Part shown: piece after piece, positions 8,092 to 17,220 of the stretch
Layout of the letters: each line of letters opens with the position of its first letter
How positions within the stretch are numbered: the first letter of the stretch is position 1
Assembly: GCA_025356335.1 (NCBI GenBank)
Contig: JANXUF010000062.1
Span: 1-64,000, forward strand
Direction: 5' to 3'
DNA: 64,000 nt
DNA from: Actinomycetes bacterium
GTDB taxonomy: Bacteria > Actinomycetota > Acidimicrobiia > Acidimicrobiales > Ilumatobacteraceae
The notes under the pieces: generated by a model
Database searches by the model: none
What the model was told of the DNA's origin: nothing
The model's input: the letters and a program-made list of their open reading frames with translations, nothing else
Made by a program: the position numbers and the translations under genes

Positions 8092-8758
8092 CGTCTCCGT
8101 ACCCGGAAGACATATATTTCGACTTTGTCATCAAGTCGTTTGACGTCTGGATATTGACGGTCGTTTGTCACATTCATTCGGCGCAAAGTCTCAAGTATTT
8201 GTCAAGAGTCGAAGGTCGCCAGCGGAGATCAGTCGGCGGAGACTCGTCGAGCCTGCCCGGTTCAGCGTCGAAATGGGCCAAAACAACCCACTTGTCACCT
8301 TTCGATGCGATAGCAACACTGCTAGCATGTCACAACTGGTGATGATCTCGGCACCCAGAGTAATAGGATCTGCCGCTGGGGCTCAAGGTTCGATGCTCAC
8401 AGAGTTCGATTGCAGTGCGTCGGTCATTCTGTAACCAAACCAAAACATGTCCGCAGGGGAGTCTCTTTGTGAGCGTGTCGCCGTACTGCCGATTCGCCTC
8501 GCTTTCACCGTCATTGCTTCTGCGTTGCCACGCCCCTCGATTCGAAAGGACCACACGACATGTACCGCAAAAACGTCCGCTGGGGCTGAACCACACCGAA
8601 CACCGAACACCAGCAACGAACACCGAACAACACCAAGCTGGCCGACCCTGCTGGTCGCCAGATGTCCCTCTTTTTCGTCCACTGCTCTCTCTTGATCGAT
8701 CACCTCGAAGCCGTCCGCAACACTCTCCGGAATTTTGCGAGATACTGGCTCGGTGACG
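8092..8758. other. 667-base intergenic region upstream of the GGDEF-EAL gene
   Basis: There is no convincing protein gene. Visible items are a small TAGCA/TGCTA hairpin near 8312-8326, a ribosome-binding-site-like GAAAGGA (8544-8550) placed 9 bases before a nine-codon frame at 8560-8589 (MYRKNVRWG), and, just after it, several short CGAACACC-type repeats (about 8593-8630). The length suggests a long regulated 5' leader for the c-di-GMP enzyme downstream, but no known riboswitch class is clear to me. Confidence 0.35.
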
Positions 8759-11338
8759 ATGGAAATTGACTCGGTGCAATCGTCTCCGCCAGCGGCGTCA
8801 ACCGCCGAACCTGCACCTCCTGTCGAATACCTCATCTGGGTCCTTACGGCGGCGCTGATCGCCGTTGGAACCATCGGCTGGCTGGGCTTTTGTGCTCATC
8901 AGCCAACGGTCGTCGATCGACCGTGGCCGTTTCTGGCGATCGTCGCTCTCTTCTTCTGCGGCGAAACGTTCTACATCGAGCTCCCCCGCCCTGGCGGCGC
9001 TCGCTTCACCTATGTGATGAGCGCCGCCGCACTGGCGGCGGCGCTCGTGCTCGGGCATCCGAACGAACTGATTCCCGCGCACGTCGTGGCACTGACCATT
9101 CGGCTGATCTCACTTCGCCGCATTCCCTCGGTCAAACTGTTCTTCAACATCGGCAATGTGGCCGTCGCCGACTTCGTTGCCATTGCCGTTTTCCGGGCGC
9201 TGCAACCTGAGCATCTGCTGTCGTGGCGGACCGCTGTCGGGGTGGTACTGGCAACGGTCGTCGCCGGTTCGTGCGGTATCGCCATGTTGACGTTGGCGTT
9301 TCAGTTTTCTGGTAGCAAGGTCGGTACTCGACAGGCGATGACGAACCTGGCGATCACGGCCATGACATCGTCTGTCGATGGCGTCTTCGCCGTCGAGGCA
9401 CTCTTCCTCGGCGCGGTCAACCCGGGGCTGATCCCACTTGCCGGTCTCCCGCTGCTGATCCTGCGATTCGCCTACCGAGACGTCAAGGTGCAGCAACTGA
9501 CGACCAACAAGGCTGATTTCCTCTATCAGGCAACCGTCGCCCTCCACCAGGAGAAGAACCTCGACGACGGCCTGCTCGGTGTGCTCGAACGGACGCGTGA
9601 GATCATCAACTCCGACTCTGCCAGAGTTGTCCTGCTCGTCGATGCCGGTGCTGTCACCTGCGCGTCCGTCAAAGGGATGGTGGACCAGGAATCGATGAGC
9701 GCGGCGACGCTCGTCATCGAGGACGCAACGCGAAACCTCGCCGCCGCACTGACTGATGCGACACTCGTGCAGCGCGGCTCCTCGTCGGTGCTCGCCGGGC
9801 CGTTGTCGGTGTTCGGAAGCGGCGACGCGATCGTCGCCCCGCTGACGCGTGATGACGAAGCCGCCGGCATCGTCATCGTCACTCGGTCACCCGATGCACT
9901 CGACCGTTTTCTCGATTCTGATGTCGATCTGCTCGATGTTCTCGCCCGCCAGATCGGTCTGGCGCTCGAGAAGGGGTTCCTCGAGCGATCACTCCACCAG
10001 TTGCTCGAACTCGAAGGTCAACTCAGCTACCAGGCATTTCACGACGGGTTGACCGGTCTGGCAAACCGCACGCGGTTCAACAAGGAGCTGCGGACGCTGA
10101 TGACGGAGCCTCGCATCGAACCGCTGGCCGTGCTGCTGCTCGATGTCGACGATTTCAAGATGGTCAACGACAGCTTCGGCCACGGAACCGGCGACCGCCT
10201 GCTCGAGGCCGTCGCTCAACGGATCTCCGCTGCCGTCGGCGACGCCGGGTTGGTCTCGCGTCTCGGTGGCGACGAGTTCGCTGTCTTGCTCTTCAGTGCC
10301 CATCTCGACACTGCCATCCACGCCGCCACGGCGATTCTGACGGAAGTCAACCGCCCCGTCGTCCTCGATACCCGCGAGGTCAGCGTCGGTGCATCCATCG
10401 GTGTCGCCATCAGCGGCGGGTCGCCGGAAGAGCCTGCCGACGTGCTCCGCAACGCCGACCTCGCGCTGTACCGGGCGAAGGGCACCGGCAAGGGCCGCTT
10501 CGCGGTCTACGAAGCCGCGATGCACATCCAGGTACGCGAACGACTGGAGCTGTCGGCAGCACTCACCAACGCCGTCGAACGTGACGAGCTGATCGTCGCC
10601 TACCAGCCAATTCACGACCTCTGGACGGGAGACCTGGTCGGCGTCGAGTCACTCGTTCGTTGGCGGCATCCCGAACTCGGGGAACTGCTCCCAGGACATT
10701 TCCTGGCGATGACCGAGGAGACGGGCCAGATCGTCGAGATCGGTCAGCACGTGCTGCAGACCTCGCTGGCGACGGCGGCTCGATGGGAGCACCTGCTGAA
10801 TGGTCGCCCGTTCAGCATCAGCGTCAACGTCTCCGGACGTCAGCTGCGAGAGGACGACTTCGAAGAACAGGTGCTGAGACTCGTGAAGGAGGCGAATCTG
10901 ACGAAGATCCGCCTCAACTTGGAGATCACCGAATCCGTGTTCATCAGCGACGCGGAACGGGCGGCAGCAACGCTGCACCGCCTGAGCGCCACCGGAATCG
11001 GACTATCGCTCGACGACTTCGGAACCGGGTACTCGTCGCTCAGCCAATTGCACCGCTTCCCGATGGATCAACTGAAGATCGATCGATCGTTCGTCAGCAG
11101 GCTCGTCGACGGTCCCGACGACGCAACGATGGTCAACGCGATCTTGCAATTGGCCAAGGCACTGCGCATGGAGACGGTGGCAGAAGGTATCGAGACGACC
11201 GGGCAACTGGCCGAGCTCCGCCGTCTCGGATGCCGCAAAGGCCAGGGCTGGCTGCTCGGGCGGCCACAGTCCGCTGATCACATCGAAGAACTGCTCGTCG
11301 GGTCCGACATCAGTTCCGTCTGGGCGATGTCGCGCTGA
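8759..11338 (+). CDS. membrane GGDEF-EAL c-di-GMP turnover protein with GAF-like region, about 859 aa
   Basis: About six hydrophobic segments (residues 25-240, MASE-like) are followed by a GAF-like region (about 260-395), a GGDEF domain with an intact GGDEF at 503-507, and an EAL domain. In the EAL domain the signature is ESL (630-632, Ala to Ser), while DDFGTGYSSL, KIDRSFV and AEGIET are intact. No RxxD inhibitory site is seen before GGDEF. The protein probably makes and/or hydrolyses c-di-GMP at the membrane in response to a signal. ATG 8759 is chosen; GTG 8753 is an equal alternative, since neither has a strong ribosome binding site. Confidence 0.88.
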   Translation: MEIDSVQSSPPAASTAEPAPPVEYLIWVLTAALIAVGTIGWLGFCAHQPTVVDRPWPFLAIVALFFCGETFYIELPRPGGARFTYVMSAAALAAALVLGHPNELIPAHVVALTIRLISLRRIPSVKLFFNIGNVAVADFVAIAVFRALQPEHLLSWRTAVGVVLATVVAGSCGIAMLTLAFQFSGSKVGTRQAMTNLAITAMTSSVDGVFAVEALFLGAVNPGLIPLAGLPLLILRFAYRDVKVQQLTTNKADFLYQATVALHQEKNLDDGLLGVLERTREIINSDSARVVLLVDAGAVTCASVKGMVDQESMSAATLVIEDATRNLAAALTDATLVQRGSSSVLAGPLSVFGSGDAIVAPLTRDDEAAGIVIVTRSPDALDRFLDSDVDLLDVLARQIGLALEKGFLERSLHQLLELEGQLSYQAFHDGLTGLANRTRFNKELRTLMTEPRIEPLAVLLLDVDDFKMVNDSFGHGTGDRLLEAVAQRISAAVGDAGLVSRLGGDEFAVLLFSAHLDTAIHAATAILTEVNRPVVLDTREVSVGASIGVAISGGSPEEPADVLRNADLALYRAKGTGKGRFAVYEAAMHIQVRERLELSAALTNAVERDELIVAYQPIHDLWTGDLVGVESLVRWRHPELGELLPGHFLAMTEETGQIVEIGQHVLQTSLATAARWEHLLNGRPFSISVNVSGRQLREDDFEEQVLRLVKEANLTKIRLNLEITESVFISDAERAAATLHRLSATGIGLSLDDFGTGYSSLSQLHRFPMDQLKIDRSFVSRLVDGPDDATMVNAILQLAKALRMETVAEGIETTGQLAELRRLGCRKGQGWLLGRPQSADHIEELLVGSDISSVWAMSR

Positions 11339-11405
11339 GCACCGTCACCAGGCGTGATCCGGCCGTTCGCGGAGCATCGGGCAGCGTGTCGATAGCTTCG
11401 AGCAG

Positions 11406-12680
11406 ATGAACCCAGCAGGAGCAACCGAACACGGTGCCGAGCTGGTCAGGCGGTCCGGCGCACTTGCGCGGCTCTCTAGCGCATCGAAACGTCGTTTGGC
11501 GGTGACCGTGACCAAGGACGGGCTCCGTCACGTGCGCCATGGGCATCCCTGGGTATGGGAGCAGTCCGTCACCTCGATCAGCCACGAGGGCGCCGCCGGT
11601 GACCTCGGCGTGCTGTTCGACGACAACCGAAAGTTCGTGGCGATGGGACTCTACGATCCGGACTCGCCGATCCGGTTCCGGATCCTCCATCACGGAGAGC
11701 CGATGGCGATCGATGCCGATTTCTGGGGGAGAAGACTCGACGAGGCCATCGCCAGACGAACCGAATTGTCAGCGTCGACTGACACCAACGCCTACCGCCT
11801 CGTCCACGGCGAGAACGACGGTCTCCCCGGCCTGGTCGTCGATCGGTACGACTCCGTGCTCGTCGTCAAGCTGGACACTGCGGCCTGGTTCCCGCATCTC
11901 GCAGCTGTCGTCGGCCAATTGCTCGATCGCCTACCTGCCACCTCGGTCGTCCTGCGGCTGAGCCGGACGGTCGAAGCACCATCAGGTTTGAATGACGGCG
12001 ACACCATCGTCGGAGCGCGCGTCGTCGCCCCGGTGCTGTTCCTCGAACACGGCCTGACCTTCGAGGCCGACGTCACCCATGGCCAGAAGACCGGCCATTT
12101 CCTCGATCAACGCGACAACCGGGCGCGCGTCGCTGAACTGGCCAATCGGGCCGACGTGCTCGATGTGTTCTGCTGCACAGGTGGCTTCTCGGTGCATGCG
12201 GCGGCCGGCGGGGCCCGGTCCGTGCACTCGATCGACCTGAGCTCGCAGGCCGTCGCCACGGCGCAGCGGAACATGCAGCGCAACCCGCCTACCAACCCAA
12301 CATTCGCCCCTCATCGCGCGAGCACCGGCGACGCCTTCGACGTGATGGCCCGCAGCGGACAGGCCGGCGAGAAATACGACATCGTCGTCATCGATCCACC
12401 GTCGTTCGCCCGGCGAGAAGTCGACGTGCGTCAGGCGTTGCGGGCCTACGGGCGCCTGACTGCGCTTGCACTCCCGCTGATCCGGCGTGGTGGGCTGCTC
12501 GTCCAATCCTCGTGCAGTAGCCGGGTCACGCAGGACGACTTCGAGTCCGTCGTACTGGACGCAGTTTCGGGAACACCTCGTCTGATCCGAACGAAGGACC
12601 GCACGACGCATGGTATCGATCACCCGATCGGCTTCGCCCAGGGCGAGTATCTGAAAACCATCTTCCTCCGGCTGTCCTGA
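11406..12680 (+). CDS. class I SAM-dependent rRNA methyltransferase, RlmI-like, 424 aa
   Basis: Order matches RlmI/YccW: an N-terminal PUA-like domain (KRRLAVTVTKDGLRHVRHGHPWVWEQSV, residues about 25-110), an EEHAD-type middle, and a Rossmann methyltransferase with DVFCCTGGFSVHAAAGGA as the SAM loop and VIDPPSFARR as the DPPSF motif. RlmI methylates C5 of a cytosine of 23S rRNA. Length is typical. ATG 11406 is the first start in frame; the N-terminal 20 residues are not conserved, so a slightly later start is possible. Confidence 0.85.
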   Translation: MNPAGATEHGAELVRRSGALARLSSASKRRLAVTVTKDGLRHVRHGHPWVWEQSVTSISHEGAAGDLGVLFDDNRKFVAMGLYDPDSPIRFRILHHGEPMAIDADFWGRRLDEAIARRTELSASTDTNAYRLVHGENDGLPGLVVDRYDSVLVVKLDTAAWFPHLAAVVGQLLDRLPATSVVLRLSRTVEAPSGLNDGDTIVGARVVAPVLFLEHGLTFEADVTHGQKTGHFLDQRDNRARVAELANRADVLDVFCCTGGFSVHAAAGGARSVHSIDLSSQAVATAQRNMQRNPPTNPTFAPHRASTGDAFDVMARSGQAGEKYDIVVIDPPSFARREVDVRQALRAYGRLTALALPLIRRGGLLVQSSCSSRVTQDDFESVVLDAVSGTPRLIRTKDRTTHGIDHPIGFAQGEYLKTIFLRLS

Positions 12681-12708
12681 ACAATTCGCTGACCCACCAT
12701 GACCGCCG

Positions 12709-13581
12709 TCAGCGCGACGGCCATGGCATCGCCCCGGGCGACGCACAGGCAGCCGGATGCGCTGCCGACCACGCGTCGATCTCCGGTGACGGTGAGTTAG
12801 GTACGCCCTTGCGCCAGGCGTCCAGATATCGCGCCGGCCAGATGACCCCGCGTCGCACCCACCATTCGCCTGTCGCACATATCGGTGAGATCCCCAGATG
12901 GACATGGCACGCCGATGTATCACCGCTCTTGCCGACTCTGGCGACGAGGTCACCGGCCTCGACACGAGCACCGACGACCGCTGTCGGCTCGACTGATTGC
13001 AGGTGGGCGGTGTAGTAACGGACACCATCGTCGCCGGAGATGCTGACGTACAGGCCACCTCGCGTCGTTGGATCGTTCACGTCCTTGGTCCAGCGGTCCG
13101 TGAGGTTGACCTGGTCGATCGTGCCGTCGACGATCGCCACCACCGCGGACCCGCATCTGGCGAAGACGTCAGCTGCGGGATAGTCGTGGTGTGTCCTGCT
13201 GTACGACGCTGACGCCGGAGCGGCAATCGGAAACGCGTATCGGGTGGCTCGTGGTCCCGCTGCGTCCGGTTGGGCAGCCGTGGAGGCAACGGTCGATGGT
13301 GATGCCGCGGTCGACGTCTCCGCACCGGAGGGCGCTGGCGTCACGGTGGTCGACTGCTTCGGCAGAACAGTCGGCAGAGCGGCGATGGGCGCAACCGCCG
13401 GATTCGTGCCGGGTGCTGCTGGGAACGCTGCCGCATTCGTGGCCCCGACCGTGTGAACGGTCGGAGTTGGCGACGACGCGGTCGGAGCGCCGGACGCACA
13501 CGCCTGAACGGTGACGAACGCGAGGCCGACGATGAGGCGCGCGGCCACACTCGACGTCAGACGCCGTGTGATCTGGTGCAC
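12709..13581 (-). CDS. M23-family peptidase, probable lipoprotein, 290 aa
   Basis: From GTG 13581 the protein has a signal-like start (RLIVGLAFVTVQAC, with a Cys in a loose lipobox), a Pro/Thr/Ala-rich spacer (about 35-120), and an LytM/M23 domain. Zinc-site candidates are the His and Asp of HHDYPAAD and the HVH of ACHVHLGIS. M23 enzymes cut peptidoglycan cross-links or act as hydrolase activators outside the membrane. The start lies 11 bases after the stop of the upstream membrane-protein gene, so the three genes 14702-12709 look like one operon. The longer frame to 13989 overlaps that gene and is rejected. Confidence 0.75.
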   Translation of the reverse strand: MHQITRRLTSSVAARLIVGLAFVTVQACASGAPTASSPTPTVHTVGATNAAAFPAAPGTNPAVAPIAALPTVLPKQSTTVTPAPSGAETSTAASPSTVASTAAQPDAAGPRATRYAFPIAAPASASYSRTHHDYPAADVFARCGSAVVAIVDGTIDQVNLTDRWTKDVNDPTTRGGLYVSISGDDGVRYYTAHLQSVEPTAVVGARVEAGDLVARVGKSGDTSACHVHLGISPICATGEWWVRRGVIWPARYLDAWRKGVPNSPSPEIDAWSAAHPAACASPGAMPWPSR

Positions 13582-13592
13582 CGATTCGTTTT

Positions 13593-14456
13593 TCAGCGCC
13601 AGTTTGCCTGACGGAAACTCGGCGGAGGCGACCACTCGTTCGTCGGGACCCTGCCGATACCCATCACGCCGAGTCCGGCACCGACGAGTGCGATCAACAG
13701 GCCGATCACCCCGATGACGACGCTCTGTGTGGTGAGGTCGGCGATGAACGGCTGGGCGAGATCTTTGATCGCCGCCTTGTCGGTTGGCGTGGCGGTACTG
13801 GCGACAGCCTTGGCGACCGCCCACTTCGTACCGAGGACGCTCGCTCCGCAAAGCACGACGAGTCCGATACCGGTCGTCACCGTCAGTCCCCAACGGCCAG
13901 GGCCGACGGCGATACCGACCGCAGCGAGTATTATTCCGAGGCCGAAGTAGAACAAGCCGAGATTGTGCCAACGTTCGGCCCACAGCCACTCGCGCGGCAG
14001 CTGCGTGCGGTCGATCAGGTCGAATCGCAACGAACCCGTTTGAGCCGAGACCAGTTGCGCTGCGACCGGGTTCTTCGCTTGCAACTGAGCTGCGAGATGC
14101 ACGGCGACAGCGCTCAGATCCAAGCGGATGATCGGCACGGTCGGATCAACGAGCGATTGTTGAGTCACCGCAATCGAATCGGTGAAGTCCCGCTGGAACA
14201 CCGGATCCGCAAGTTCGAGTTTGACCATGTCGTCGATCTGTGACTTGAGTCGATCGATACCGACGATCAGCACGATCTGGTTGACGATCGCCGATCGCAA
14301 CTCGGCCTGGACGGCCGGCTTCGCAAGGATTTCGTGGCTGTGGTCCACGACGGTGGCGGTATCGAAGATCTGTTGATCGATCCAGAACAGCACGGACCCG
14401 AAGGCGATGGCCAGAACCCCGGCAAGGACCAGTGGAATCGAGAGCAGTCGACGCAC
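13593..14456 (-). CDS. hypothetical membrane protein, 287 aa
   Basis: One transmembrane helix at residues 4-25 is followed by an extracellular-looking domain (about 30-165, with VDPTVPIIRLDLS) and three further hydrophobic helices (about 170-190, 195-215, 240-265). I do not recognise a catalytic motif. Topology is like actinobacterial envelope proteins of unknown role. It sits between a two-helix membrane protein and an M23 peptidase in the same orientation with gaps of 9 and 11 bases, which suggests a joint envelope function. Confidence 0.6.
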   Translation of the reverse strand: MRRLLSIPLVLAGVLAIAFGSVLFWIDQQIFDTATVVDHSHEILAKPAVQAELRSAIVNQIVLIVGIDRLKSQIDDMVKLELADPVFQRDFTDSIAVTQQSLVDPTVPIIRLDLSAVAVHLAAQLQAKNPVAAQLVSAQTGSLRFDLIDRTQLPREWLWAERWHNLGLFYFGLGIILAAVGIAVGPGRWGLTVTTGIGLVVLCGASVLGTKWAVAKAVASTATPTDKAAIKDLAQPFIADLTTQSVVIGVIGLLIALVGAGLGVMGIGRVPTNEWSPPPSFRQANWR

Positions 14457-14465
14457 GAAGCAGCC

Positions 14466-14702
14466 CTATGCCTTGATGATCGAGGCGAGCGCCCAGATCG
14501 CAGCGACAAGGCCGATACCGGCCATCGTCAGACTGCGAGACAGCGGCGGGCGTTGCAGATCGCCGGACTGTGGGTTGACGGGCGGACGGACGATCGCCAG
14601 GAGGTTGCCGGCGAACAGCGCTCCGCCGAAGGCGAGCACCAACCACGCCAAGAGATTCTGGCCGAGCAGCAGTGAACTATCCCCGACGAGCACGACTGTC
14701 AA
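14466..14702 (-). CDS. small two-helix membrane protein, 78 aa
   Basis: Two predicted transmembrane helices (about residues 15-37 and 57-76) flank a short polar loop containing RPPVNPQSGDLQRPP. The family is not recognised. It is the first gene of the apparent membrane-protein/M23 operon; its stop is 9 bases before the next start. It begins 36 bases after the GDT1 gene's stop. Confidence 0.55.
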   Translation of the reverse strand: MTVVLVGDSSLLLGQNLLAWLVLAFGGALFAGNLLAIVRPPVNPQSGDLQRPPLSRSLTMAGIGLVAAIWALASIIKA

Positions 14703-14738
14703 GGCTACGCCACTCTCGTCGCCCCGTCACCGCGTGGC

Positions 14739-15305
14739 TCACACCGATTCCACGAACAGCACCACAGCGAAGACGAAGAACGAGATCGCCGCGCCGATGC
14801 GGATGGCGCGTTCGGGCAGACGGCTGCCGAGCATCCTGCCGACGGCAATCGCCAAACCGTCAGCGACGACCATCCCGACCGTCGACCCCAGCCAGGTCCC
14901 GACGACGCCCTCACGGGTTGCCAGGGTGATCGTTGCGAGCATCGTCTTGTCCCCCAGTTCCGCCAGGAAGAACACCGCCCCGACGGTCAGGACAGTGTTC
15001 CTGGCAGGCCGAGCGGCGCGTGCTTCGTCCTGCTCGGTCAACCGGTCGCCGCGCAGCGTCCACAGACCGAATGCAACGAAGGCCACGGCGGCGACGACAC
15101 CGATCGCCCGTGTCGGCAATGCCGATCCGACCACCGCCCCGATGATCACGGACACTGCGTGCACAACAGCGGTGGCGATGGTGATGCCGATCAGCACCGG
15201 CGCCGTCTTGAATCGGGTGGCGAAGGCCAACGCCATCAACTGCGACTTGTCACCCAGCTCGGCAACGAAAATCACGCCGAAACTGATCAGAAAGGCGTTG
15301 AACAT
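14739..15305 (-). CDS. GDT1/TMEM165 (UPF0016) family manganese/cation exporter, 188 aa
   Basis: Two copies of the family signature are present, AELGDKSQLMALAF near the N-terminus and AELGDKTMLATITLA in the second half, inside six hydrophobic segments. This is the expected two-fold repeat of GDT1-type Mn2+/Ca2+ transporters in the cytoplasmic membrane. ATG 15305 has CCGAGGAG upstream. The gene is preceded by a yybP-ykoY Mn2+ riboswitch, which independently points to manganese efflux. Confidence 0.9.
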   Translation of the reverse strand: MFNAFLISFGVIFVAELGDKSQLMALAFATRFKTAPVLIGITIATAVVHAVSVIIGAVVGSALPTRAIGVVAAVAFVAFGLWTLRGDRLTEQDEARAARPARNTVLTVGAVFFLAELGDKTMLATITLATREGVVGTWLGSTVGMVVADGLAIAVGRMLGSRLPERAIRIGAAISFFVFAVVLFVESV

Positions 15306-15350
15306 GTCTCGTCTCCTCGGATCGAGCGCCGAGTGGAAGAGCCAGAGCAG

Positions 15351-15507
15351 CCTTCGACCGGCGCAACGGGTTGCACCACGTCGAAGGTCTCGCCCGCCCG
15401 ACGACGTCCGATTGAGGACGTACTCGGACCCGGCCGACCGGGCGTTTTCGCCAGCATGTCGATCGACCGATAGATCTAACAGATAGGAGGGCTACTCCCC
15501 TTCGTGG
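15351..15507 (-). promoter_or_regulatory. yybP-ykoY manganese riboswitch with competing-stem expression platform
   Basis: On the reverse strand the leader of the GDT1 gene has both conserved yybP-ykoY cores: AAGGGGAGTAGCC (about 15489-15502) and GCGAGACCTTCG (about 15381-15394). They are closed by P1, in which CCACGAAGG (15499-15507) pairs with CCTTCG-A-CGTGG (15376-15387). The 3' P1 strand CCTTCGAC (15380-15387 on the reverse strand) can instead pair perfectly with GTCGAAGG (15351-15358), with a small GCAAC/GTTGC hairpin (15363-15374) in the loop. The two folds exclude each other, as expected if Mn2+ stabilises P1 and turns the gene on. Confidence 0.9.
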
Positions 15508-15556
15508 ATCAGTCTACCCTGATGTGCGCCGATGACGGCGCAGTAGGCACCGGCGA

Positions 15557-16921
15557 TCAGATCGAACGGGCAGCGTTTTCGAAACGCGTGTATGCACCGA
15601 GGTAGACGAGTCGCCTGGTACCGATCGGGCCGTTGCGGTGCTTCTGGACGATGATCTCGGCAGAACCGCGGTCACTCGACTCGGCGTTGTAGACCTCGTC
15701 ACGGTAAACGAACATGACGACGTCGGCGTCCTGTTCGAGGGATCCGGATTCACGCAGATCGGACAGCATCGGGCGTTTATCGGCACGTTGTTCGAGTGCA
15801 CGGGACAACTGTGACAACGCAACGACCGGCGTTTCGAGTTCACGGGCGAGGATCTTCAGGCCTCGGCTGATCTCGCTGATCTCCAACTGCCGGTTCTCAG
15901 CACCGCTGACAGTCATCAGTTGGAGGTAGTCGATGACGATCATCGCCAGGCCGCCGTGTTTGGCCTTGAGCCGTCGGGCCTTGGCACGGATCTCCATCAC
16001 CGTGACATTCGGGTTGTCGTCGATGAACAGCGGAGCGTCGAGGCGATCGATGGCCTGCACGAGCTTCGTCCAGTCCGACTGTTCGAGCTTGCCGGTGCGC
16101 AGCTTCTGCGAGTCGACGCGCGCTTCGGACGCGAGGATTCGCTGGGCAAGTTCCTTGTGGCCCATTTCCAGGGAGAAGAACAGGACCGGTTTGCTGTCTG
16201 GTCGTTTGGCGACATTGCTGGCCATGCCGAGCGCCAACGCCGTCTTGCCCATACTCGGCCTGGCGCCGACGATGATCAGTTGCGAGGGATGGAATCCGGT
16301 CAGCAGGTCGTCCAGATCGGTGTAGCCGGTGGCGACACCGGAGATCGGCGCACCACGGTCGTAGAGCTCTTCGAGGTCGACCATCACCTGGTCGAGCACC
16401 GGGTTGAGTTCGACGGTCGAGTTGGTGACACGCCGTTCGGCGATCTCGTAGACCTTTGTTTCCGCCTGGTCGAGGGCCTTGTCGACGTCGTCAGGCTCGT
16501 GATAGGCGATCTCGGCAATATCGGAGGCGACGCCGATGAGGCGACGGAGCAGCGCCGTGTCCTTGACGATCTTTGCATAGCGTCCGGCGTTGGAGATCGC
16601 CGGTGTCGTGTTCTGCAACTCGAGCAAGACCGCTGCGCCGCCGATTTCCTCCAACAGCCCGACGCGCCGCAGTTCGTCGGCAACCGTGACGGAGTCGACC
16701 GGCTGGGCACCGACACTGAGCGTCCGGACGGCTTCGAAGATGTGCTGGTGCGTCGGTTTGTAGAAGTCGTCGGCGCCGAGACCGGACTCGCCGATTGCCG
16801 AAACGGCATCGCGTGACAGCAGCAGGGCACCGAGCAGGGACTCCTCTGCATCGATGTTGTGAGGCGGGACACGTGAGCCCGTGTTCGGGATCCGCCGTGG
16901 CTCCCGAGAACGATCAGCCAC
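15557..16921 (-). CDS. dnaB: replicative DNA helicase DnaB, 454 aa
   Basis: N-terminal DnaB domain (PPHNIDAEESLLGALLLS), linker helix, and RecA-fold ATPase with Walker A GARPSMGKTALALG (about residues 218-231), Walker B IVIDYLQLM, and a Q/R-rich DNA loop. Length is normal and there is no intein, unlike many actinobacterial dnaB genes. The start is GTG 16921. It lies downstream of rpsF-ssb-rpsR-rplI in the same orientation but is separated from rplI by 299 bases and a hairpin, so it probably also has its own promoter. Confidence 0.95.
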   Translation of the reverse strand: MADRSREPRRIPNTGSRVPPHNIDAEESLLGALLLSRDAVSAIGESGLGADDFYKPTHQHIFEAVRTLSVGAQPVDSVTVADELRRVGLLEEIGGAAVLLELQNTTPAISNAGRYAKIVKDTALLRRLIGVASDIAEIAYHEPDDVDKALDQAETKVYEIAERRVTNSTVELNPVLDQVMVDLEELYDRGAPISGVATGYTDLDDLLTGFHPSQLIIVGARPSMGKTALALGMASNVAKRPDSKPVLFFSLEMGHKELAQRILASEARVDSQKLRTGKLEQSDWTKLVQAIDRLDAPLFIDDNPNVTVMEIRAKARRLKAKHGGLAMIVIDYLQLMTVSGAENRQLEISEISRGLKILARELETPVVALSQLSRALEQRADKRPMLSDLRESGSLEQDADVVMFVYRDEVYNAESSDRGSAEIIVQKHRNGPIGTRRLVYLGAYTRFENAARSI

Positions 16922-17179
16922 GTGAACGACCGCCGATGGAATCAGATTGCATGCAGAGCCTCGCCGAATGTAACGCCATCACTGTCCTCGAAAATCGTCA
17001 GAAAGACCAGCATGCTCCCGATCAGGTGTGGGCAGCTAGGGGCTCAACCTGTGAACTACCTGTTCATAACTGCCGCCGTCGTTGCTCACCATCCGCTCAC
17101 GTCCGAGCGCGTCGAGGCGACCCGATACGCCGGTGATGACGGCACCAGCCCCGCCTGGCAGCAATCACGCTGCTGATGT

Positions 17180-17209
17180 GCCACCAGTGGCACGAGTGGC
17201 ACTGGTGGC
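17180..17209. terminator. hairpin just downstream of rplI
   Basis: GCCACCAGTG (17180-17189) and CACTGGTGGC (17200-17209) form a perfect 10-base-pair stem with a 10-base loop, 11 bases beyond the rplI stop. There is no run of U on the reverse strand. It probably ends or attenuates the rpsF-rplI transcript. The rest of 16922-17179 shows no gene; it must hold the dnaB promoter. Confidence 0.5.
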
Positions 17210-17220
17210 CCGTCAGATGG

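Noticed and set aside
16922-17179. replication origin near dnaB
   Set aside because: No cluster of DnaA boxes (TTATCCACA-like) or AT-rich unwinding region is visible.
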